Shown here one piece after another: positions 19,994-29,160 of a DNA stretch of 41,681 bases. Under the pieces are notes generated by a model, which was not told the origin of the DNA, searched no databases, and worked only from the letters and a program-made list of their open reading frames with translations. Positions within the stretch are counted from its first letter, which is position 1; each line of letters begins with the position of its first letter. The position numbers and the translations under genes were made by a program. Source of the DNA: a gamma proteobacterium endosymbiont of Lamellibrachia anaximandri (GTDB lineage: Bacteria; Pseudomonadota; Gammaproteobacteria; Chromatiales; Chromatiaceae); NCBI GenBank assembly GCA_016756835.1, contig JAESPE010000021.1, forward strand, positions 1 through 41,681, read 5' to 3'.

Positions 19994-21121
19994 TCAAACA
20001 TCCCTGAAGAGAGAAGAAAATTTCTCCATCGCAGCATTCAGTTCGTGATTTTCCACGAAATACTGCCGGGAGTTCAGGGACATCTGCGTCCACTCATCCT
20101 CATCACTGTGCAGATGACCTACTTTCCCGGCAAGATCTGATATCTCAGAACCGGCAAAGCCCAACTGCTTCCGTTGCACGAGATCATCAGGATCGAAAGT
20201 TGTGACGATAGGCAGTCCCTCGCTCCAGGCCTCGATAAAGGTATTGGGAAAACCTTCAAAGGAGGAGGTACAACATAGAATTCTGGCATTTGCGTAGAAA
20301 TCCCGAATCCTGTCCCGCTCGACCATACCGCAAATATTGACGTTCTCCGCCTGCTCCGCCGCATCAAGTACGCTACGCGCATACTCGGAGTCTCTGTTGG
20401 GTTTTCCCAGAACATCATAGGTGATTTCCGGTGTTTTGGCCGCCATTTCAAGCAGGAACTCCAGGCGTTTCTCCTCACTTATCCGACCAACCCAGATCAC
20501 CCCTTTGCGTTCATGAAAATCCTTGGGCGCCGATTGTTCCGCAGGCAACAGATCGGGACAGGGCATAGGCAACACGGTTGAGGTCATGCCAAAAGCATCC
20601 AGCAAAGCCACACCCTGTTTTTCAGTCTGCACAATCAAATGGTCCGCCAACTCCAACCCTTTCTTGTAGAGGTACTTCTCTCTGAAGGAGTCCAGACAGG
20701 GTAGATTTGGCTGACAATCAGCGTCGCTGGCAGAGGAGAAGATGAATTTCTTATGGTTCCGCTTACACCACAAGGCAACCTGGCCAGTTACATACTCGGC
20801 GCCATTTTGATAGTAGACATCGGCATCAGCACGCTTGAGTGCAGCATTGAGACTGCTCCAACGCGGGTGGAAAAAACGCAGCCCGGGAAGACCCTCGTCC
20901 TTACGACACAGCTTGATGAGCCTAACGCCATCAATGACAAAGTCCTGTTCCTGACCCTCATCCCAAGTAATGATCGAGACGTCGAAACCCTTCTTCTGCA
21001 GCCAGAAAGCCATCATGCTGGTCTGACGCTCAACGCCACCCACATGCCCGGCGCTCCCGCCTGATATAGCGCCATAGGCATTGTGCGCCACGAGAGAAAT
21101 TTTTATTGTCATTCCAGACAC
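19994..21121 (-). CDS. Glycosyltransferase family 4 (GT-B)
   Basis: 375 residues. The N-terminal domain starts with ISLVAHNAYGAISGG and contains GGVERQ. The C-terminal nucleotide-sugar domain has GVIWVGRISEEKRLEFLLE, and the E-x7-E motif lies in SFEGFPNTFIEAWSEGLP. It transfers a sugar from a nucleotide donor; the acceptor is unknown. The GTG at 21121 has AAGG eight bases upstream, and an ATG at 21112 is the alternative. It follows the chain-length gene by 68 bases on the same strand, pointing to exopolysaccharide synthesis. Confidence 0.85.
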   Translation of the reverse strand: MSGMTIKISLVAHNAYGAISGGSAGHVGGVERQTSMMAFWLQKKGFDVSIITWDEGQEQDFVIDGVRLIKLCRKDEGLPGLRFFHPRWSSLNAALKRADADVYYQNGAEYVTGQVALWCKRNHKKFIFSSASDADCQPNLPCLDSFREKYLYKKGLELADHLIVQTEKQGVALLDAFGMTSTVLPMPCPDLLPAEQSAPKDFHERKGVIWVGRISEEKRLEFLLEMAAKTPEITYDVLGKPNRDSEYARSVLDAAEQAENVNICGMVERDRIRDFYANARILCCTSSFEGFPNTFIEAWSEGLPIVTTFDPDDLVQRKQLGFAGSEISDLAGKVGHLHSDEDEWTQMSLNSRQYFVENHELNAAMEKFSSLFRDV

Positions 21122-21189
21122 TACACGAACCTTAGGATTCAGACTGATAGACGAAGTATTTGAGGGGAATTCCTTGGGGAAAACCTTCC

Positions 21190-22770
21190 TTAACCGCTAC
21201 CAACTATTTTAATGAGGGCAATAATCTCGCCACGCAAACCAATACTATAAATAACCATGATAGCGCCGAACACAATCACGAGCATCGACCCGACCGTCAC
21301 AAAGGCACTAACTTCAAGCCTGCGCTTCATCGCCACACTACTGGTCCAGACTCTGGACACCTGGCCAAGCACGGGTATTTGCGTCCCTTTCCTGAGCAAT
21401 GTCGTATCGTAATAGACTGGTTTGAACTGCGCGATAAGAAATGCCAACCCCCCACCGGCAGCGAGACTCAACACCAGGATGACTACGCTGAAAATCACCC
21501 GCTTGGGGCCGGCGGGAACCAACGGAACCTTTGGTGGATCAATTACCCGAAACTTTACATTGTCACCCGCCTCGTCTGCCTGTTCCGACATGCGGGCAGA
21601 TTCCAGGCGCTGCACCAACTGCTCATAGGTTTCTTTGTTGATGCTGTAATCTCGATTGAGCTTCTTCAGTTCAGCCTCTACCTGTGGCAAGGTATCCAGC
21701 TTTTCCCTCAGTGCTTTAATTCTCTTTTCATATTCGTTCGTTCTGACGCGAATCCCTGTTAAGGTAACTTCTGATTGGCGATAAGCCAGTTTCAACTCCT
21801 CCACCGCGATCGAGGTTACATTAACGTCGGAATCGCCGGCAGCTTGACTCTCCTGAATTTCCCTCTCTTGTTTCCTCAGCTCAGCTATCGTCTGCCTTGC
21901 CTCCTTAACATCCGGATGGGCTTCAGTGTATCTCAGAAGAAGGTCATCGAGCCTTTTTTCCATGGCCAGAATACGCTGTTCACCTGGGGTCGTAGCCACT
22001 GACAAACGCCCTTCTGCCTCCCGGCGTTGTCTCTCATCCCTCTCGGCGGCTTCGTATTGGCGCCTCAACTCGTCACGTCGAATCCTGGCCTCTTTCAGCT
22101 CCAGATTGAGATCCTGCAAAGTAACCCGCACCTCTTGCAGTCTCGCAAAAACACCACCATCCTGGCCTGGCAAGGTATCGATATACTTTCTTTTGAAATC
22201 GGTCAGCCGATTCTCAGCCTCAATAAGCCGGGATTCATACTCCCTGATCTGTTGTTCCAGAAACCTTTGAGCCGTATCCGACTCAATCCGGGTATCGCCC
22301 AGTGCTGACTCCACAAAGATATTCAGCAGTATTTCCACTACCTTTTTGGCAATATATGGATCCTGGGCAGCATAGCCAATAGTGTAGAAATTCTGCCGTT
22401 TTTGAGTCTCAATCGATATCTCACTTTTAAGCTTTTCAAGCAGGCGCTCTTTCTCTGCCACGGTTGTAGCATCATGATCCATGTCCGTTTCGCGCATCAC
22501 CTTTTCAAGGTTTTTCCGGCTCAAGAGCGTACGGGTCATCAACTGAAGCCGTTGCGCAAGATTGGTCTCCACTGCCAGCCCTTTCAATAGGGGACGCAGA
22601 ACCGTTTCTGTATCCACAAAAACCCTGGCATTCGACTCGTACTTGTCGGGCATGACAAAAACTGCGGCCCAGCCGACAATAGCAATCAGCCAGGCTGCGA
22701 TCATCGCATACCAGCGATACCGCCATGCGGAGCGAATCTGATTCTTGATGATATTGATTAAATCTTTCAT
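21190..22770 (-). CDS. XrtA/PEP-CTERM-type polysaccharide chain-length determinant (Wzz/GumC-like)
   Basis: 526 residues. Membrane segments lie near 20-40 and 440-460, with a further one at about 485-510. The long periplasmic part is mostly coiled coil with many EKR-rich stretches. The start (SAWRYRWYAMIAAWLIAIVGW), YESNARVFVDTETVL and the proline-rich IDPPKVPLVPAGPKR before the second membrane span match polysaccharide co-polymerases, best the exosortase-associated TIGR03007 type. It has no kinase domain; the partner tyrosine autokinase that normally follows is not in the window. It controls export chain length. Confidence 0.88.
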   Translation of the reverse strand: MKDLINIIKNQIRSAWRYRWYAMIAAWLIAIVGWAAVFVMPDKYESNARVFVDTETVLRPLLKGLAVETNLAQRLQLMTRTLLSRKNLEKVMRETDMDHDATTVAEKERLLEKLKSEISIETQKRQNFYTIGYAAQDPYIAKKVVEILLNIFVESALGDTRIESDTAQRFLEQQIREYESRLIEAENRLTDFKRKYIDTLPGQDGGVFARLQEVRVTLQDLNLELKEARIRRDELRRQYEAAERDERQRREAEGRLSVATTPGEQRILAMEKRLDDLLLRYTEAHPDVKEARQTIAELRKQEREIQESQAAGDSDVNVTSIAVEELKLAYRQSEVTLTGIRVRTNEYEKRIKALREKLDTLPQVEAELKKLNRDYSINKETYEQLVQRLESARMSEQADEAGDNVKFRVIDPPKVPLVPAGPKRVIFSVVILVLSLAAGGGLAFLIAQFKPVYYDTTLLRKGTQIPVLGQVSRVWTSSVAMKRRLEVSAFVTVGSMLVIVFGAIMVIYSIGLRGEIIALIKIVGSG

Positions 22771-23604
22771 GACATGAGTATCTAGGGGTCTCTAATATCC
22801 TAATTTCCAGATTCCGTTCATCGGTGCGAGAAAATTTTTCCTTGCATAGATAGAACGCAACCCGGTTCCATGGGTAATCACAGGGATGGATGACCAGCCA
22901 TTATTAGCATTCCGTAACAGCCGGTTTCTTTCGCCAGCTACCGGCACAGCCCTGCCCATCAAACCGCTACATGATACAGATGCATCGACCCAGTTACCAA
23001 TGCGCCTGTAAAGAAAGGTGACAGTCATTGCAGAAAGGGAATATCAGCGTATGCTTATACATTTTTCTGCTTGATATCATAGAGCTACCTTAATCCAAAG
23101 GTGGCCAAGTCATTAGACTTAGACCGACACGGAAACGATGTAATCGCCACCGACTACCATTTTTATTTGAGCAGGATTTGAATTGTCCGGTTACTCACGC
23201 TCAGGGCAGTTGCTTGAGCTTTTCATAATGACATTGAGTACCTGTTGTTTGTTATGGATGCCCAAGTCATCGGCAGTAAAAAGGAAATACTTTAGGCATT
23301 TGGACAAATGCAGCTAAAATCTCCCACGTCCATGGGATTACCTCACCGCTTTGTGAATTTTTCAAAGAGTTTGGAGCGAGATCCCCAAAGACAGCCAATA
23401 TTCAAAGATGTCCAAAAGTAGCATCCTGAATATATGAGAAAAAGACATTTTGCCCACTCGCCGAACTTCGCCTAGGCCCAGATCAGCAATTCTCCGTTGG
23501 CTCAAAAAGCATAGTAGAAATTGTGGGGGTCTTGCGCACTCGAACTTGGTGAGGGGGTGAGGGATAGAGATCCTCTCTCGGCAGATTCGCTGCGTCCAAT
23601 AAAT
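22771..23604. other. 834-bp stretch without a convincing gene
   Basis: Both strands are broken by stops. One 78-codon minus-strand frame (22792-23028) resembles nothing I know and has no convincing ribosome site. Base composition looks lower in G+C than the flanks up to about 23500. It may be a decayed part of the neighbouring polysaccharide locus. I see no tRNA, terminator or insertion-sequence end. Confidence 0.5.
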
Positions 23605-23943
23605 TCACTTCTCAGCGCATTCCATGCAACGCGTATTCGCCGGGTCAACGGAAAGCCGACGAATGCCTATCTCTTCGCCACACACAAAACAGTATCCGTA
23701 CTCGCCTGATTCAATGCGACGCAAGGCACCTTCGACCTTCAAGAGATGAGACTGACGTCGCCTGGATGCTTCCAGTGCCATTTGCTGTGCCTGCATGGCA
23801 TCCATGCGAGAAAGCCTGCCAACTCTTGCCTGATCAAGTTCCAAGGGTTTGTTTGTCTCCTTGAATGTTTCCTCCAGTTCCTGGAGCTCAGATCTCAGAC
23901 GAAGAAGGTGTTGTCTGATTTGCTCCATCTCTTCTTCGGTCAT
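23605..23943 (-). CDS. DksA/TraR-type C4 zinc-finger protein
   Basis: 112 residues. A long N-terminal coiled coil (residues 1-70, with ELQELEETFKET) is followed by the zinc finger C85-x2-C88 (YCFVCG) and C107-x2-C110 (RCMECAEK). The motif GEYGYCFVCGEEIGIRRL is typical of the DksA/TraR family, which enters the RNA polymerase secondary channel. It is shorter than DksA (151) and lacks the D-x-x-D-A tip in its usual form, though SRMDAMQAQQM is similar. It follows a conserved unknown gene by 39 bases. Confidence 0.88.
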   Translation of the reverse strand: MTEEEMEQIRQHLLRLRSELQELEETFKETNKPLELDQARVGRLSRMDAMQAQQMALEASRRRQSHLLKVEGALRRIESGEYGYCFVCGEEIGIRRLSVDPANTRCMECAEK

Positions 23944-23982
23944 TGGTCACCACTACAATTGTTATCGCTGCTGACGCACTGG

Positions 23983-24456
23983 TCAGGCAAGCCGCAACTG
24001 CGCCAAAGAAGCGATCGCATCTCCCCCACTTATGTCCGGAATGATAGTCAGTTCGAGCACAGTAACCGCCGGCAGCTCGACAAGATGCTCTTCCGTCTCG
24101 CTGGTTGCAGCCTGGGGACTGAAGTTCCACTGCTGCCGTACGATTTCCTGAAACGACTGCCCGCCATCCGGCGACCAACGCAAGACGTACTCTTGCGTTC
24201 GCTCAATGCGGGTTTCCACAAAGTTCAACCAAATCTGCCGGAGGCTTTGCGGGTCGGCGAAGAGAAGCCGGATCGTCTGCTTTCCTGGACCTGCAGCACG
24301 CCACCCAGAGGCACGGCCGGGCAGCAATGCGGACTCAATTGGATGCGAGACGTCCTCCGAGGTGATCTCCACCTCCGCGAGTCCTTCCAGATTCAACCAA
24401 TTCAGGTCAGGAGATAGGGTTTCTTGCTGAACTGAGGTGATGATTCGTTTGCGCAT
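23983..24456 (-). CDS. Conserved protein of unknown function, probable beta-sandwich (discoidin-like)
   Basis: 157 residues from ATG 24456, with AGAAGG about eight bases upstream; an in-frame TTG at 24477 is less likely. No signal peptide. The layout recalls F5/8 discoidin-like carbohydrate-binding folds: GWRAAGPGKQTIRLLF, RIERTQEYVLRWSPDGG, FQEIVRQQWNFSPQ and a C-terminal VTVLELTIIPDISGG. The pattern is familiar to me as a widespread hypothetical family, but I cannot name it. The fold assignment is inference. It precedes the DksA-like gene on the same strand. Confidence 0.7.
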   Translation of the reverse strand: MRKRIITSVQQETLSPDLNWLNLEGLAEVEITSEDVSHPIESALLPGRASGWRAAGPGKQTIRLLFADPQSLRQIWLNFVETRIERTQEYVLRWSPDGGQSFQEIVRQQWNFSPQAATSETEEHLVELPAVTVLELTIIPDISGGDAIASLAQLRLA

Positions 24457-24620
24457 CGTTATGCCTTCTGATCTCAAGCCAGGGAAACTCCCTGTGCCTT
24501 ACAGCTAAATAAACAGATGTAGCGATCCGTATATCGTGGCACCTTGATTGCCTTGAAAAATACCCTGGTGGAAATATCTTACGTGGCATTCAAATTAAGA
24601 GAGAACCGGGTACTAAAGAA

Positions 24621-24878
24621 TCACTTGCATTTTTTCTTCAGTTCATTACGCCGCTTGGATCCTTTCTTCAATTGCAGGGTGACAATTTTCAGTTCCGTTG
24701 ATAAGCGTTTCTTTTTTGTCGGATTATTTTCGTTACTCTGTTTTTTCTCTAATTTCTTCTTTTTCTCCTTTAGCTTATTCAACAGTTCGTCTATTTCGTC
24801 ACACTGGGCAGTTTTCTTCTTTTCTGCCTTCTTCAAGAAACCATTTAAACTGTCCAGCAACTTTTCTATACCCATCAC
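24621..24878 (-). CDS. Small Lys-rich coiled-coil protein of unknown function
   Basis: 85 residues, more than a quarter of them Lys. After GIEKLLDSLNGFLKK comes a charged helix (ELLNKLKEKKKKLEKK), a short break at NENNPTKKKR and a second helix. C26 and C84 are the only cysteines. It may bind nucleic acid or another acidic partner; this is inference from charge alone. It stands alone between the conserved unknown gene and the Na/Pi transporter. I do not recognise a named family. Confidence 0.6.
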   Translation of the reverse strand: MMGIEKLLDSLNGFLKKAEKKKTAQCDEIDELLNKLKEKKKKLEKKQSNENNPTKKKRLSTELKIVTLQLKKGSKRRNELKKKCK

Positions 24879-24959
24879 AAATCTCCCGTTCTCAGATTCT
24901 CTTAAAGGCTATATCTTCCACAATCTGCGCAATGATACACTTGAATTATTACAAAATGT

Positions 24960-26756
24960 TTACGCCTCTATCGCTTCAAGTGAAATGACACTCTTGGCCA
25001 TGCGTTTGGAGAAATAGTAGATGCGCTTCTGTTTTTCGATGATATCGACTTCAATGGTGTAAGCCGGAATACGGTTGGGCTCTTCGGCCACCAGCCGTTC
25101 CGCCTGATGGGCGGCCGCTGAGTCAGTCATTTTGGTGATCTCCTCTTTCATGGCTGTCACAACCTGTGCGGCTTCCTCACTATTCTGGGAAACTGCCTGT
25201 ACCGCTGCTTTGAAAGCCTTGGTAACCACTTCATGAAAACCCAAAAGAACCTCGCGGGTCGGTTCACTGATTGAAAATCCTGCATTTATCCGGTCAAAGC
25301 CCAAACCCACCAGATTGGTTTCAATCGTATCACCTATGTTCTCTAGATCGCTCACAGCTTCCATGAGCTTGAGAAACTCCTCGGTCTGCTGATCCGATAA
25401 TGACCGCTTACTGATACGTCCCATGTAGTCGATGATTTGCTCGTAGAGGATATCCACTTGGTCATCCAGGTCACGGACAGCGGACAATGACTCTTTATTG
25501 CCAGTGATGATGGCCGGCATAATGCTATCCAGCATCTCTTGTACGCGCTCTCCCATATGCAGCACTTCCAAACGAACCCGGCCTAAGGCAAGTGAAGGCG
25601 TTGTCAGCAACTCTTCATCAAGGTATTTGGCGCTGACCAGCAGATCCTCCTCCTCCAGCGTGCTGTCTGGAATCAACCACTCAACCAGACGGGCGATCTG
25701 GGTGGTAAAGCCGATAAAGATCAGTGTATTGGCAATATTAAAAATGGTATGAGCATTGGCGATCTGACGAGGCGTTTCCGCACCAAGACGATCCACACCG
25801 GAGAGTTCCGGATGAACCGGCGACAGCGCGGTGACCCAATTGGCGAGATGGTCTATAAACAGCACCCATATCAGTACGCCCGCAATATTGAACAGGACAT
25901 GCACTACGGCTGCACGGACTGCTTCTCTGGGTTTGCCAATGGAGGCCAGCATGGCTGTGATGCAGGTTCCGACATTCGCACCAAACGCCAGGGCGATACC
26001 TGCCGGAAGCGTTATAAACCCCTGGCTGGCCATGACGATAACAATACCGGTGGTAGCAGATGAGGACTGTATCAGCCCGGTAAAGGCCGCCGCCACCAGG
26101 ATACCGACCAGGGGATTTTCCATCTGAATCATCAGGTCAAGGAAAGGCTGATAGGTACGCAGTGGCTGCATGGCATTACTCATGACGCTCATGCCGAAAA
26201 ACACCAGCCCCAATCCCATGAGCATAGTGCCATACTGTTTTATTTTGTCCTGTTTGGAGATGAACAGCATGCTGAATCCAACGCCGACCATCAGCAATGC
26301 GGCCTTGGTCACTTTGAAGGCAACAATCTGAGCCGTGATCGTGGTGCCAATATTGGCGCCCATGATCACCCCGACAGATTGCGACATGGACATCAGCCCT
26401 GCGGTGATAAATCCAACTACCAGTACGGTGGTAACGGATGAGGATTGAATAATTGCAGTCACGAACGCGCCCGTCGTGGCACCCATGAAGCGATTGGTGG
26501 TCAACTTGGCCAGGATCAATTTCATGCGTTCGCCGGCGACGGCCTTGAGGGCCTCCGACATCTGCTCCATGCCAAACAGAAAGAGCGCCAGCCCACCGAA
26601 CAGCTGCATGCCCATGGTGCCCCATTTCATCTCTGATTCAGCGCCTGCGGCGGCGAATACCGGGTAGACCATGAATGCTGCTGCCAGACCTGCGAGCAAA
26701 ACCAGCGTCCCTCTTGTTAAATAAGCCTCAAACCAGAGTCTGCTTTTTGTATACAT
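24960..26756 (-). CDS. Na+/phosphate cotransporter (NptA/YjbB type) with C-terminal PhoU domain
   Basis: About 598 residues from ATG 26756, which has GAGGTG upstream; a GTG at 26765 lacks one. The two Na/Pi repeats carry the paired IIQSSSVTTVLVVGFI (about 104) and LIQSSSATTGIVIVMAS (about 234) motifs. About nine membrane helices are followed by a soluble PhoU-like helical domain (from about 390, with VSDLENIGDTIETNL). It probably moves phosphate with sodium, perhaps as an exporter; the PhoU tail suggests phosphate-linked control. The UspA gene is 12-21 bases upstream. Confidence 0.92.
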   Translation of the reverse strand: MYTKSRLWFEAYLTRGTLVLLAGLAAAFMVYPVFAAAGAESEMKWGTMGMQLFGGLALFLFGMEQMSEALKAVAGERMKLILAKLTTNRFMGATTGAFVTAIIQSSSVTTVLVVGFITAGLMSMSQSVGVIMGANIGTTITAQIVAFKVTKAALLMVGVGFSMLFISKQDKIKQYGTMLMGLGLVFFGMSVMSNAMQPLRTYQPFLDLMIQMENPLVGILVAAAFTGLIQSSSATTGIVIVMASQGFITLPAGIALAFGANVGTCITAMLASIGKPREAVRAAVVHVLFNIAGVLIWVLFIDHLANWVTALSPVHPELSGVDRLGAETPRQIANAHTIFNIANTLIFIGFTTQIARLVEWLIPDSTLEEEDLLVSAKYLDEELLTTPSLALGRVRLEVLHMGERVQEMLDSIMPAIITGNKESLSAVRDLDDQVDILYEQIIDYMGRISKRSLSDQQTEEFLKLMEAVSDLENIGDTIETNLVGLGFDRINAGFSISEPTREVLLGFHEVVTKAFKAAVQAVSQNSEEAAQVVTAMKEEITKMTDSAAAHQAERLVAEEPNRIPAYTIEVDIIEKQKRIYYFSKRMAKSVISLEAIEA

Positions 26757-26777
26757 GCTGTACACCTCGGTGATTTA

Positions 26778-27242
26778 TTATGCCTTGACGATGGTTACAG
26801 GTACCGATGACAATCGTACCACCTGCTCTGCTTTTGAACCCAATAGCATGTGATCCAGGCCGGTACGGCCCTGGCTCCCCATCACAACCATTGAGGCATT
26901 CAGTTTTTCGCTAACCTGAAGGATCTTCGTCACCGGCAGTCCCACCACAAGCATGGTCTTGGCCTTGCGCAGTGCGCCTATCTTCGGGTGCCGCTTTTTA
27001 ACCGCCTTCATGAAGTCTTCAAACATATCCAGGGCCAAGTCTTCAATTCTGACAAGACTGTTTTTCTTATTGATGGTGGAGTAATAACCTGGCATGTCTC
27101 CCGGATCATGAACCACGTGGAGGACAGTGATCGGCAATTTCATGCTCTGAGCCATTTCACAGGCCTTGATCAAGGCCATTTCCGAATGATGGGAAAAGTC
27201 CACAGGGACAAGAATCGAATGTTTGCGTGATTTGTTAGACAA
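26778..27242 (-). CDS. Universal stress protein (UspA family)
   Basis: 154 residues, single Usp domain. The N-terminal SILVPVDFSHHSEMALIKAC and the C-terminal ATP-binding signature (VVMGSQGRTGLDHMLLGSKA, then VTIVK) are complete, so it is predicted to be the ATP-binding type. The start is TTG 27242 with GGAG about eight bases upstream. Located directly before the Na/Pi transporter, likely in one transcript. Confidence 0.92.
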   Translation of the reverse strand: MSNKSRKHSILVPVDFSHHSEMALIKACEMAQSMKLPITVLHVVHDPGDMPGYYSTINKKNSLVRIEDLALDMFEDFMKAVKKRHPKIGALRKAKTMLVVGLPVTKILQVSEKLNASMVVMGSQGRTGLDHMLLGSKAEQVVRLSSVPVTIVKA

Positions 27243-27308
27243 TTTTCTTCTCCATCAACAATTTTGTAATTATTTAGCATACCACCAGCACCACTCGCCG
27301 GCGCACTT

Positions 27309-27779
27309 TCAGTCGCCCCGATCAACCGCGCAGACCACGATCTCCGACATTCTTGCCGCAATCCCCTGAATGGTGATGATCCCGCGGTACTCCCCTTCGT
27401 CCACTACGAAAAGGTAGCTGGTATCGTTCCTCTCCATCATCGCCAGAGCCTTGATCGCCGGTGCATCAGAGCTGGTAAAAACACCTGCCTTGCGCACATA
27501 GGAATCCACTTGGCTGCACAGCACCTGGTTGATCTTTTCCTCTGCATTGTCCACACAGGAAAGAAAACCACCCAGTAACGGTGCCAACTCCACCATGTAT
27601 TCTGGCAGGCAGGAGAACTTCATGATGTTTTTAAGAGTGAGCCGGCCGGTTATCTTCCCTTTCTCGTTGACACAAGGCAGGGCCTGAACATGCGTCCTAC
27701 CACACTCAGAAAATACCTCGCGAACCAGCATGCCGCTTCGAATGACTCCGGTCTCGATGATGCAGTCTTTAACCAGCAT
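27309..27779 (-). CDS. Two-CBS-domain protein
   Basis: 156 residues from ATG 27779 with AGAGGA upstream; longer frames run into the permease gene. It holds two CBS repeats: MLVREVFSECGRTHVQALPCVNEKGKITG and a C-terminal YLFVVDEGEYRGIITIQGI. CBS pairs usually bind adenine nucleotides. It has no other domain, so it may be a regulatory subunit of the neighbouring permease (35-base gap). Confidence 0.85.
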   Translation of the reverse strand: MLVKDCIIETGVIRSGMLVREVFSECGRTHVQALPCVNEKGKITGRLTLKNIMKFSCLPEYMVELAPLLGGFLSCVDNAEEKINQVLCSQVDSYVRKAGVFTSSDAPAIKALAMMERNDTSYLFVVDEGEYRGIITIQGIAARMSEIVVCAVDRGD

Positions 27780-27814
27780 GGGGAATCCTCTGTCGGCTCT
27801 GGGCCGCCGTTCAC

Positions 27815-29158
27815 TCAAAGATAGCGCAAATAGACATAAACTGTTGCGATCACAATGCTCAACAGCATCAACGGGAAGGCTGCCATCATAAAGGAGAGAA
27901 AGCCGATGCGATGGCCCGCACGTTCGGCGAAGCCCGCCACGATCAAATTGGCACTGGCCCCGATCAGGGAACCATTTCCCCCGAGACAGGCGCCCAATGC
28001 CAGCGACCACCAGATCGGCATCAGGTTCTCCGCGCCACCGAAAGTAGGGGCCATGGATTCAATCATCGGGATCATTGTGGCGACGAAGGGGATATTATCC
28101 ACCAGAGCCGAGGCAACGGCAGAGACCCAGAGGATAGCGATTGCGGTCACTGCCATATCACCCCCGGTCAGACCGATCACCCAGTCGCCCAGCATCTGCA
28201 ACAGACCTGCATGCTCGATGCCACTCACCACGATGAACAGGCCGACAAAAAAGAAGATGGTCACCCATTCCACTTCGGCGAAGGAGTGATGCACATCTTC
28301 GGTCTGATCCTCAGCATCCTCGCCAATGTTATTCAGCAGCAACAGCAGACCGGCCCCGAACATGGCGATGGTGGCCGGCTCCAGGTGCAGCGGGTGAGCA
28401 AAAACAAAACCGATGATCACCAAGGACAGTACCGACAGCGACTGCTTGAGCAGCCTCACGTCTGTGATCGCATCCCGTTCCCGAAACTGCATTACCCGCT
28501 GCCGGGCCTCATCGCTCGTCTCCAGACTTCTACCCCAAACAAAGTAAATCACCAGCAGCGTCACCAACATGATAAGGGGAGTGATCGGCGCGGTATTGAG
28601 CAGAAAATCGTTGAACGACATCCCCACCGCCGAACCAATCATGATATTGGGTGGATCACCGATCAGGGTCGCGGTACCGCCGATATTAGAGGCGAAGATC
28701 TCGCTGAACAGATAGGGATAGGGGTTGACCTTCAGCTCTTCGGTAATGAGCAGAGTCACCGGAGCAATCAGCAAAACTGTGGTTACATTATCCAGCAATG
28801 CCGAAAGAACTGCCGTAACCAGAGACAGCATGAGCAGAATGCCCCAAGGCCGTGCCTCCACCTTCTTGGCCGACCAGACCGCAACAAACTGAAACACTCC
28901 ACAGCGCCGGGTAATGGCCACGATCACCATCATCCCGGTGAGCAGCCCCAGGGTATTGAAGTCCACCCCGGAGATCGCCTGCTCCTGATTGAGCACACCC
29001 AGGGTTATCATCAGTCCCGCCCCAAGACCAGCCACGATAGCGCGGTTGATCTTCTCACTGACAATCACCGCGTAGGTGGCGATAAACAGGAGAGTGGAGA
29101 CCAGTAGCGGGTCCCAGCCGAAAATTACGTGAGAGAGGGTTGCTGTCTCGCCATGCAT
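27815..29158 (-). CDS. ArsB/NhaD-type ion permease
   Basis: 447 residues with about 11-12 membrane helices. The family's two-fold repeat is visible: LSALLDNVTTVLLIAPV (about 114) with ASNIGGTATLIGDPPNIMIG (about 152), and ASALVDNIPFVATMIPM with GACLGGNGSLIGASANLI. Members act as Na+/H+ antiporters or move arsenite or organic anions. The acidic loop (NNIGEDAEDQTEDVHH) is unusual. Its ATG lies two bases after the stop of a CBS-protein gene, so it is coupled to that gene. The ion is not identifiable from sequence. Confidence 0.9.
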   Translation of the reverse strand: MHGETATLSHVIFGWDPLLVSTLLFIATYAVIVSEKINRAIVAGLGAGLMITLGVLNQEQAISGVDFNTLGLLTGMMVIVAITRRCGVFQFVAVWSAKKVEARPWGILLMLSLVTAVLSALLDNVTTVLLIAPVTLLITEELKVNPYPYLFSEIFASNIGGTATLIGDPPNIMIGSAVGMSFNDFLLNTAPITPLIMLVTLLVIYFVWGRSLETSDEARQRVMQFRERDAITDVRLLKQSLSVLSLVIIGFVFAHPLHLEPATIAMFGAGLLLLLNNIGEDAEDQTEDVHHSFAEVEWVTIFFFVGLFIVVSGIEHAGLLQMLGDWVIGLTGGDMAVTAIAILWVSAVASALVDNIPFVATMIPMIESMAPTFGGAENLMPIWWSLALGACLGGNGSLIGASANLIVAGFAERAGHRIGFLSFMMAAFPLMLLSIVIATVYVYLRYL

Positions 29159-29160
29159 AA

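Noticed and set aside
22792-23028. 78-codon minus-strand frame as a gene
   Set aside because: No convincing ribosome site, no recognisable motif, and it sits in a stretch otherwise full of stops.
27911-29107. 398-codon plus-strand frame opposite the ArsB/NhaD-type permease
   Set aside because: The product is His/Gln/Arg-rich with no domain, while the minus-strand frame is a textbook permease.
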